A stretch of 10,160 bases of DNA from an uncultured Pseudomonadota bacterium (GTDB taxonomy: Bacteria > Pseudomonadota > Gammaproteobacteria > Burkholderiales > Nitrosomonadaceae). Within the stretch, counting starts at the first letter, position 1. Every line of letters starts with the position of its first letter. The stretch lies in the NCBI GenBank assembly GCA_903957805.1, contig CAJBQQ010000197.1, positions 1 through 10,160 on the forward strand, read 5' to 3'. The position numbers and the translations under genes are program-made. Positions 1 to 5,581 of this stretch are shown here, piece by piece. The notes under the pieces were generated by a model. That model saw nothing but the letters and a program-made list of their open reading frames with translations, did not search any database and was not told the DNA's origin.

Positions 1-891
1 CAAGAGAATACCCTGTACCAATGGCAAAATGATAAGTCTATCAGTTTAGGCGACCAGGTCATTGAGTTCGATTACCTTTTGATCGCGTCTGGCGTCGCCG
101 GTAAGAAGATGGATGTGACACCGGATGTCGTGACCCTTCAAGACTTCATCTCCCTGAGTGGAGCAGACTTATTAAGTGGCCACCTAGATGTAAGCTCTGC
201 TCAGGATCAGCCTATCTCTGTAATTGGAGGGGGGGCAACTGGGATTCAATTCCTATTTGAAATTGCACTATTTTTACGTCGAAAGAAGCTTAAGAACAGA
301 CTACGCTTGGTCGATGGTGGAGACCGGGTACTCAAACAATTTCCTGAGGGATTTTCTAGTTATACCCAGTCACGTATGAATGATCACGGTATCGACTTCC
401 ATCCAAATACTCTCTACCACGGGCAGGTGGACGGGAGAATTTTTCTTGAAGAGAGGGGGGGTAGGGGCCGATTTGATTTGCCATCGTCAGTGTCATTCAT
501 GTTCTTAGGTAAAAAACCTGAAAATATCTTCCCCACCAATACCTTTGGTCAGGTATTGGTGAATGAATTTCCGCTTGAAAATATCTTTGCTGCAGGTGAT
601 TGTTCTAGCTACAATAAATATGGTTCGAATGTTATGTCAGCCCAGTCTGCGGTTAGGAAAGGAAAGTTATGTGCGCGCAATATCCTGCGCCACTCTGGCC
701 GAATAAAAGTTCTTGAGCCTTATCTGCATCGCGACCTGGGGTATGTCGTTAATCTCGGACCTTCAGATGCGGTCGGCTGGCTAGCCACAGAGGGGAATGT
801 CGTTACAGGTATGCCTGCACTAGCGATCAAGGAAGTGGTTGAAATACAGTATGATTTATTACTCACTGGAACTGATACTTACCTGATCTAA
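1..891 (+). CDS. NDH-2-like NAD(P)/FAD-dependent oxidoreductase, 5' end outside the window
   Basis: This is the C-terminal 296 residues of a pyridine-nucleotide-disulphide-type flavoprotein. The frame is open from the first base, so the real start lies upstream; a TTG at 79 is an internal Leu in the typical 'FDYLLIASG' stretch and not a start. The second Rossmann fold begins with VIGGGATG (visible residues about 74-81), the GxGxxG NAD(P)H-binding loop. Near residues 195-201, IFAAGDC is the C-terminal FAD-binding motif, followed by a helix that fits the two-dinucleotide-fold family. The tail (DLGYVVNLGPSDAVGWLA) resembles type II NADH dehydrogenases. I see no CxxC redox pair in the visible part, which argues against a disulphide reductase. 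The likely role is NAD(P)H oxidation with electrons passed to a quinone or small acceptor; the substrate is unknown. It stops 26 nt before the SRPBCC gene and is probably co-transcribed with it. Confidence 0.8.
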   Translation, partial: QENTLYQWQNDKSISLGDQVIEFDYLLIASGVAGKKMDVTPDVVTLQDFISLSGADLLSGHLDVSSAQDQPISVIGGGATGIQFLFEIALFLRRKKLKNRLRLVDGGDRVLKQFPEGFSSYTQSRMNDHGIDFHPNTLYHGQVDGRIFLEERGGRGRFDLPSSVSFMFLGKKPENIFPTNTFGQVLVNEFPLENIFAAGDCSSYNKYGSNVMSAQSAVRKGKLCARNILRHSGRIKVLEPYLHRDLGYVVNLGPSDAVGWLATEGNVVTGMPALAIKEVVEIQYDLLLTGTDTYLI

Positions 892-904
892 ATAAATTCC
901 ATCT

Positions 905-912
905 GGAGGAGG
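905..912 (+). promoter_or_regulatory. Strong Shine-Dalgarno for the SRPBCC gene
   Basis: GGAGGAGG lies 5 nt before the ATG at 918. It is nearly full complementarity to the 16S tail and fixes this start. It lies in a 26-nt intergenic gap with no room for a terminator plus a new promoter, which supports co-transcription with the oxidoreductase. Confidence 0.75.
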
Positions 913-917
913 CGCTT

Positions 918-1403
918 ATGTTCGGTTTACTTAAGGATGTCCAAGTTACCGGTAAGGCTAATACAGTAATAGATTGTAAATGCGATACGGTTTTTGATTT
1001 TGTGGGCGCTAACTTTATACAGAATTACCCAAGGTGGTCGCCGGAGGTGAAGGATTTAAAGCTGCTGAGTAGCGGCCCAATCAAGATTGGAACTATGTGT
1101 AGACAGGTTCGGGTGGACCAAGGGAACCGGTCTGAATCTACATTTAAAGTGACAGCCTTCAGTGAGGGTAGACGTATCTGTTTTGAGGGTACCTCTAATC
1201 CCTTTCGGTGCGACTATGTATTAGAGCCCGCCACCCAAGAGACTTCGAGTCGAATTACATTTACTTTTGAGCTGCTCAAGCTAGAAATGTATATGAAGCC
1301 ATTTGAGAAGTTGGTTCGTTTTGCTATTCAAGATGGTACAGAGAAAACAGTAGGTAATATCAAGAAGCTACTCGAAGAAACGGTAAAGTCAGCGTCAAAG
1401 TGA
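918..1403 (+). CDS. SRPBCC (START/polyketide cyclase-like) family protein
   Basis: The 161-residue protein has no signal peptide or membrane segment, so it is probably cytoplasmic. The start is fixed by a strong SD. The layout fits one SRPBCC helix-grip fold: an N-terminal strand (GKANTVIDCKCDTVFDFV, about 12-29) with the helix that lines the ligand entrance, a 'YPRWSPEV' segment (about 37-44) typical of polyketide cyclase/dehydrase-like members, central strands (GTMCRQVRV, ICFEGTSNPF), and a long amphipathic C-terminal helix (about 128-158) that closes the cavity. Family members bind hydrophobic ligands such as lipids, quinones or polyketides, or act on them; the ligand cannot be read from the sequence. 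It lies between a flavoprotein oxidoreductase and a LOV photoreceptor, so a role in handling a redox-active or light-sensitive hydrophobic molecule is plausible but inferred. Confidence 0.75.
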   Translation: MFGLLKDVQVTGKANTVIDCKCDTVFDFVGANFIQNYPRWSPEVKDLKLLSSGPIKIGTMCRQVRVDQGNRSESTFKVTAFSEGRRICFEGTSNPFRCDYVLEPATQETSSRITFTFELLKLEMYMKPFEKLVRFAIQDGTEKTVGNIKKLLEETVKSASK

Positions 1404-1428
1404 CATCAATCATTTGTTTTTTAATATT
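1400..1428 (+). promoter_or_regulatory. Possible promoter before the LOV gene
   Basis: GTGACA at 1400-1405 (5 of 6 to the -35 consensus) is followed after 17 nt by AATATT at 1423-1428 (4 of 6 to the -10), in an AT-rich gap. Predicted transcription would begin about 20-25 nt before the LOV start. The -35 overlaps the end of the SRPBCC gene. The match is weak in the -10 and such boxes are common in AT-rich DNA, so this is tentative; the LOV gene may simply be read from upstream. Confidence 0.3.
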
Positions 1429-1457
1429 TTGATAAATTTTATCCTTGGAGGGCAGTG

Positions 1458-1910
1458 ATGTTTATACCTGAAAAAGACAGTGGACTAATTCCCCAAATTC
1501 TAACAAAAGTGTTGGACTCTTGTGTCAATGGAGTCACCTTGTCTGACCCCGATCTGGAGGATATGCCTCTTGTATACGCAAATAAGGCATTCGAAACGGT
1601 AACTGGCTACTCTAATGAAGAGACTGTGGGCAGAAATTGTCGTTTCTTGCAAGGTACGGATCACGATCAACCTGAACTTATGCAGCTACGCGAGGCGATT
1701 AAGAATAGACAAGAGATTGGAGTAACCCTCAGAAATTATAAGAAGAATGGTGAGTTATTTTATAACCATTTGGAGATGACCCCCTTGTTTGATCCGCATG
1801 GGAACCTACTCTATTATCTGGGTGTGCAGTTCGATATTACTAATCAAATTCGCGCAGCAGAGGAAATAAAGTCGCTGACCACTCGACTAAACAAATTGGA
1901 AAATAAATAG
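1458..1910 (+). CDS. Short LOV-domain blue-light photoreceptor
   Basis: A 150-residue stand-alone LOV (PAS-fold) protein with no output domain. From the ATG at 1458, the photoactive motif GRNCRFLQ covers residues 58-65, with the adduct-forming Cys61. Asn93, Asn103 and Gln124 lie 32, 42 and 63 residues after it, the same spacings as Cys450, Asn482, Asn492 and Gln513 of Avena phototropin LOV2. Arg62, Gln65 and Arg78 match the phosphate-contacting and neighbouring residues. The chromophore-contact set is therefore complete, and FMN binding with a light-driven Cys-flavin adduct is expected. Helical extensions flank the core: residues about 8-22, and a charged C-terminal helix about 129-148 resembling J-alpha or a dimerising coiled coil. 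The layout resembles the short LOV proteins of Pseudomonas putida (PpSB1/PpSB2-LOV), which dimerise without a fused effector. SD GGAGG (1447-1451) is 6 nt from this ATG but only 3 nt from a GTG at 1455, so the ATG is preferred. Confidence 0.93.
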   Translation: MFIPEKDSGLIPQILTKVLDSCVNGVTLSDPDLEDMPLVYANKAFETVTGYSNEETVGRNCRFLQGTDHDQPELMQLREAIKNRQEIGVTLRNYKKNGELFYNHLEMTPLFDPHGNLLYYLGVQFDITNQIRAAEEIKSLTTRLNKLENK

Positions 1911-1978
1911 CTTTCTGATCTCTTATTCTGATTTTAATCGACCCAGTTTCATCAGTAGAGACTTCCTATCATTCTATT

Positions 1979-2584
1979 ATGAAGTTAAAAATCGGCGTGA
2001 CAGCCCAGCAGTTTCGTCAACGCATCTTCCGTAAGTATCTAGCGATCAGCCTCATACTCTGTACTAGTTGGGTATCAGGTGCAGTAACACCAGTCCTCGC
2101 ACAGTCACCAGCGCTACTCACAGTTTCGACGCTCAACTTAGAAAGCTATGCTGGGAAGTGGTACGAAATCTCCCGCCTTCCCATGTGGTTTGAGAGGCAT
2201 TGTCTTGGTGATGTTTCAGCTACTTATACGATGCAGCCTGATCAAACTGTTGGTGTTTTGAATGCTTGTCGTACTGCAGAAGGTGTGATCTCAGCACAGG
2301 GCATTGCCGTAGTACCTAACCCGCAGCATCCAGGCCAATTGCAGGTGCGCTTTGCCCCTGCATGGCTGTCATTTCTCCCGTTCGTATGGGGTGACTACTG
2401 GGTGATTGATCTTGCACCCGATTACAGCTGGGTTTTAGTGGGTGCTCCGAGCCGAGAGTATCTCTGGATATTGGCACGTACGCCAACGTTAGATGCGAGC
2501 ATAACGACATCCTTAAAAGACAAGGGGCGGGCATTGGGCTTCTTGACCGAGCGTATGATTGATGTCGAAAATACTGGAAACTAA
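1979..2584 (+). CDS. blc: Blc-type bacterial lipocalin, exported
   Basis: This 201-residue protein has an N-terminal export signal and a lipocalin barrel. Signal features are a basic n-region (RQRIFRKY, 13-20), a hydrophobic core (about 21-36) and a likely signal peptidase I site after Ala41 (VLA|QS). The lipocalin first signature is GKWYEISRLP (59-68). The barrel ends with strands WVIDLAPDYSWVLVG (141-155) and YLWILARTP (161-169), typical of the Blc/apolipoprotein D group. Cys75 and Cys97 are placed for a disulphide, consistent with the periplasm. Unlike E. coli Blc, I see no good lipobox: the Cys at 28 is preceded by ILIL without a small residue at -1. Family members bind fatty acids or lysophospholipids and are linked to envelope stress. 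No strong SD precedes the ATG; a purine-rich AGTAGAGA is about 17-24 nt upstream. The gap to the LOV gene is 68 nt, so co-transcription is possible. The symbol is by family resemblance. Confidence 0.85.
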   Translation: MKLKIGVTAQQFRQRIFRKYLAISLILCTSWVSGAVTPVLAQSPALLTVSTLNLESYAGKWYEISRLPMWFERHCLGDVSATYTMQPDQTVGVLNACRTAEGVISAQGIAVVPNPQHPGQLQVRFAPAWLSFLPFVWGDYWVIDLAPDYSWVLVGAPSREYLWILARTPTLDASITTSLKDKGRALGFLTERMIDVENTGN

Positions 2585-2682
2585 CCTTCCCCTGCAACTC
2601 CATAAAACGGGGGTTTCCCTGTATAAAGGGTAAGGACTGTTCTATCTAAGTGTGAATTTACACGGCAGTTATCACGCCCTAA
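2585..2682. other. Gap between convergent genes, no clear terminator
   Basis: This 98-nt gap separates the lipocalin (+) from the DUF3617 gene (-), so transcripts from both sides should end here. Short inverted repeats exist (CCCT/AGGG around 2617-2630, GTGT/ACAC around 2650-2663), but stems are only about 4 bp and none is followed by a T-run on either strand. I see no supportable rho-independent terminator. Confidence 0.4.
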
Positions 2683-3099
2683 TTATTTACAATCACCAAT
2701 CCTCTTGCCGGTATAGACATGGTCTATTTCTATTGGTTCTGAGTCTTTCATTTCCATCTTGATCACTGCCGACCCTCTGTATTTATCTAATTCAAATTTA
2801 ATATTGCCTGACCCTGTCATCTTTAAATCACCTCGGCACTCCATCTCCCAGGAAGCGTCATTACCGATGATCCTGTAGTTACGAAATACACATGACTTAT
2901 CCGTAGCAATCGGAGGCCTTGACTGATTTTTATTGTTGATACAAATCGTCTCTTTATGTGCCGGGAGATGAATCAGCATATCCGGCATTTCAGTCTCTGA
3001 TGTGATCTCCCATTTCCCATTCCGCATCTGTTCTGAGAATGCATAAGATGCAGATGAGCATCCAATAATGATTACTAAAAATCTCAACAACGTTTTCAA
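2683..3099 (-). CDS. DUF3617 domain-containing exported protein
   Basis: This 138-residue protein fits DUF3617, a family of small exported proteobacterial proteins of unknown function. Family hallmarks visible are GKWEITSETEMPDM (28-41), four cysteines (53, 70, 88, 137) suited to disulphides, SWEMEC around 83-88, and the ending YTGKRIGDC (129-137). The N-terminus is an export signal with hydrophobic core 4-13. IIGC (11-14) fits a lipobox, so it may be a lipoprotein anchored at Cys14; cleavage after Ala20 (SYA|F) by signal peptidase I is the alternative. The start is TTG at 3099, supported by AAGGAG at 3109-3114 on the - strand, 9 nt away, and by a good signal sequence that begins there. It follows the 256-aa membrane protein gene by 61 nt on the same strand and may share its transcript. 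Confidence 0.8.
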   Translation of the reverse strand: MKTLLRFLVIIIGCSSASYAFSEQMRNGKWEITSETEMPDMLIHLPAHKETICINNKNQSRPPIATDKSCVFRNYRIIGNDASWEMECRGDLKMTGSGNIKFELDKYRGSAVIKMEMKDSEPIEIDHVYTGKRIGDCK

Positions 3100-3108
3100 T
3101 TTATCGTG

Positions 3109-3114
3109 CTCCTT
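3109..3114 (-). promoter_or_regulatory. Shine-Dalgarno that supports a TTG start
   Basis: AAGGAG on the - strand lies 9 nt before the TTG at 3099. No ATG or GTG at a suitable distance competes, so this site decides the start of the DUF3617 gene. Confidence 0.6.
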
Positions 3115-3160
3115 CTTAACAGAATTAACGCTTTAGTTGATTCTTCATCACGATGAAATT

Positions 3161-3931
3161 TCAATGCCGCCTTATCGGTTTATAGTTTGCATCTTGAGTT
3201 TTATTCTGTCCCCATATCTGAGTGAGGTATGATGAATCCGCCAAGATGACCGAGGCTAACTTGAATTCATCATCCATCCCGGTACTGATGTTATTCTCAT
3301 TCAAATAACGAGCTCTTGAAGGTGTTACTCTCATTACAAACGTGACCACTTGATTGTTTGAATCCTCAAGATCATATGAGTTAAGTGTAACCATTGAGCC
3401 ATCATCAGAATCAGGAAATGGTGGAATCTCAGTATAGGCGTACCCATTACTTCCGGTCTTATGATTGAGGTCTTTAAGGGTTGTCTTTCCGTAGACGAAT
3501 CCTTCAAAATCTCTTGGTATGCTAGTCTTTAAATCTTCCCAATCAGTCGCGATATATAGAATCTTTTTATCGTTACGGGAGTAAATTAAGTGAAGCCTAA
3601 CCCCCTCTTTTAATGAATATTTCTCCGAGGTATAGTCGCCGATATTTTCTTTTATAGATGGAGGTCTGCCAAGTATAGACAGAGTTGAGATATCGTCGCC
3701 AATCGAAATTCCAGAGAGTGAGTACTTTAATAATTCCTTCACCGGTCGTGGTACGGACCCAGTTGATATCTGATATTCATGATCTGATATCGATTTCTCT
3801 TGAAGAAAATTACTGGCCGCAACAAGAACAATCACTAGATAAATAACAACAATCAGATCTTTATTTTTGAAAAAATCTTTTATAGAGCTTGGATTGAATT
3901 TGTGTGAATTCTTAGAGGGTTCGGATTCCAT
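3161..3931 (-). CDS. Hypothetical single-pass membrane protein, 256 aa
   Basis: I do not recognise this protein. It has a short basic N-terminal tail (about 1-25, several Lys), one hydrophobic segment (about 26-42, LIVVIYLVIVLVAASNF) and a roughly 210-residue polar remainder. By the positive-inside rule the large domain should face the periplasm. It contains two segments of similar style, SGISIGDDISTLSILGRPP (72-91) and EGFVYGKTTLKDLNHKTG (143-160): hydrophobic-G-x-(S/T)-x-x-x-L, each followed by a Gly and then strand-like sequence. This recalls the G-x-(S/T) helix motif of BamE/SmpA-like folds, but the likeness is weak and I make no functional call. It has no cysteines, unlike its neighbour. 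It is AT-rich, most strongly around the membrane segment. The ATG at 3931 has only weak SD support (GAAGG about 17 nt upstream on the - strand). It may be an accessory gene restricted to close relatives. Confidence 0.65.
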   Translation of the reverse strand: MESEPSKNSHKFNPSSIKDFFKNKDLIVVIYLVIVLVAASNFLQEKSISDHEYQISTGSVPRPVKELLKYSLSGISIGDDISTLSILGRPPSIKENIGDYTSEKYSLKEGVRLHLIYSRNDKKILYIATDWEDLKTSIPRDFEGFVYGKTTLKDLNHKTGSNGYAYTEIPPFPDSDDGSMVTLNSYDLEDSNNQVVTFVMRVTPSRARYLNENNISTGMDDEFKLASVILADSSYLTQIWGQNKTQDANYKPIRRH

Positions 3932-4014
3932 TTGAGACTCTATCTAGCCTTCAGTATTTAGGAATCCATTCGCCTTAATGGGGAAGTGGTGCATTGCCAT
4001 TTCAGTGACAATGT

Positions 4015-5577
4015 TCATTCCCACTCGATCGTTGCAGGCGGTTTTCCAGAGATATCGTAGACCACTCGGTTGATGCCACGTACCTCATTGATGATGCGAT
4101 TAGAAACTTTTCCTAGTAAGGAATAGGGTAACTCTGCCCAATGGGCAGTCATGAAGTCCTGTGTTTGGACAGCCCTTAACGCGACCACATACTCATAGGT
4201 GCGACCATCACCCATCACTCCTACCGATTTTACGGGTAGGAACACGCTGAATGCTTGTGATGTCTTTTCATACCAGCCCGAGGCATGAAGCTCCTCGATA
4301 AAGATTGAATCAGCACGTCGTAATAGCTCGGCATACTCGTATTTGACTTCACCAAGAATACGCACTCCAAGCCCCGGACCAGGGAATGGGTGTCGGAAGA
4401 CCATATCATGCGGTAATCCTAGCGCGATCCCGAGCTCGCGTACTTCATCCTTGAATAGTTCACGTAATGGTTCGAGCAATTTTAAATGGAGTGTGTCGGG
4501 CAGGCCGCCGACATTGTGGTGCGATTTTATGGTGTGTGCTTTTTTAGTCTTGCCACCGGCAGATTCAATTACATCCGGGTAAATTGTCCCCTGTGCTAAC
4601 CATTTGGCATTCGGGATCTTGGCGGATTCGCGCTGAAAGACTTCGACAAACTCACGCCCGATGATACGACGTTTCTGCTCAGGGTCAGTGACGCCCTGTA
4701 GGTGTCTGAGAAATTCTACACTGGCATCGATATGGATCACCTTCAGCCCTAGATTCTTGGAGAAGGTGTCCATAACCTGTTCTGCCTCGTTCAGTCTCAG
4801 CAGCCCATTGTCCACGAATACGCAGGTCAGTTGCTTGCCGATGGCACGCTGGATCAGGACCGCTGCTACCGATGAATCCACGCCACCTGATAGCCCTAGA
4901 ATTACTTCGTCCTTGCCCACTTGGGAACGGATCTTTCCGATTGCTTCATCGATATAGTCAGGCATGTTCCAGTCAAAACCGATTCCGCAAATATCATGGA
5001 CAAAACGCTCGATAATGGCTTTGCCTTGCAGGGTATGGGTGACCTCGGGGTGGAACTGAACACCATAGAATCGGCGTACTTCATCTGCCATAGCAGCGAT
5101 AGGAGTGGCGGAGTTATTTGCCATGACACTAAATCCTTGGGGCATTACAGCCACTTTATCGCCATGGCTCATCCATACATCTAGAAATCGTTGTTCCTGC
5201 GAGCTGGAACGGTCATGAATGCCTTCCAGTAGGGCGGAATCTCCTTGTGACTGTATCTCGGCATAGCCGAATTCCCGTACTTTGGAGGTTTCAACAGTAC
5301 CCCCCAGCTGTGCCGCCATGGTCTGCATGCCGTAGCAGATGCCAAGTACTGGAACGCCTAACTCGAATACGACTTGAGGGGCTCGTGGTGTCTCTTCCTC
5401 GGTAACTGAGGCGGGACCACCAGAGAGGATGATTCCTTGGGGAGAGAATTCTCGGATGAACTGATCAGATACGTCGTAGGAATGAAGCTCGCAATAGACA
5501 TTGGTTTCGCGGATACGGCGGGCGATCAGCTGTGTGTACTGGGAGCCAAAATCAAGGATAAGGATTTTTTGATGCAT
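4015..5577 (-). CDS. guaA: GMP synthase (glutamine-hydrolysing)
   Basis: It converts XMP, ATP and glutamine to GMP in the cytoplasm, the last step of de novo GMP synthesis. At 520 aa it matches the usual length (about 525). The N-terminal class I glutamine amidotransferase domain (about 4-195) has the nucleophile Cys81 in GICYGMQ and the His176/Glu178 pair in QFHPEV. The ATP pyrophosphatase domain follows, with P-loop SGGVDSS (230-236) and FVDNGLL (254-260). The C-terminal dimerisation domain ends in the family signature NRVVYDISGKPPATIEWE. The start is the ATG at 5577: it gives the canonical beginning QKILILDFGSQYTQLIARR, and GGAG at 5585-5588 sits 7 nt upstream. The frame stays open to 5739, but those 54 codons lie within guaB and are not GuaA-like. 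The gene begins 4 nt after the guaB stop, so translational coupling is likely. Confidence 0.98.
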   Translation of the reverse strand: MHQKILILDFGSQYTQLIARRIRETNVYCELHSYDVSDQFIREFSPQGIILSGGPASVTEEETPRAPQVVFELGVPVLGICYGMQTMAAQLGGTVETSKVREFGYAEIQSQGDSALLEGIHDRSSSQEQRFLDVWMSHGDKVAVMPQGFSVMANNSATPIAAMADEVRRFYGVQFHPEVTHTLQGKAIIERFVHDICGIGFDWNMPDYIDEAIGKIRSQVGKDEVILGLSGGVDSSVAAVLIQRAIGKQLTCVFVDNGLLRLNEAEQVMDTFSKNLGLKVIHIDASVEFLRHLQGVTDPEQKRRIIGREFVEVFQRESAKIPNAKWLAQGTIYPDVIESAGGKTKKAHTIKSHHNVGGLPDTLHLKLLEPLRELFKDEVRELGIALGLPHDMVFRHPFPGPGLGVRILGEVKYEYAELLRRADSIFIEELHASGWYEKTSQAFSVFLPVKSVGVMGDGRTYEYVVALRAVQTQDFMTAHWAELPYSLLGKVSNRIINEVRGINRVVYDISGKPPATIEWE

Positions 5578-5581
5578 ATCC

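Noticed and set aside
1455..1457. GTG at 1455 as the LOV gene start
   Set aside because: It would be only 3 nt from the GGAGG. The ATG one codon later has normal 6-nt spacing.
2058..2064. Lipobox reading of the lipocalin Cys28
   Set aside because: The residue before the Cys is Leu, not Gly, Ala or Ser, and a better signal peptidase I site lies at Ala41.
2587..2633. Possible rho-independent terminator after the lipocalin
   Set aside because: The G and C runs can pair only as about 4-bp stems or with long loops, and no T-run follows on either strand.
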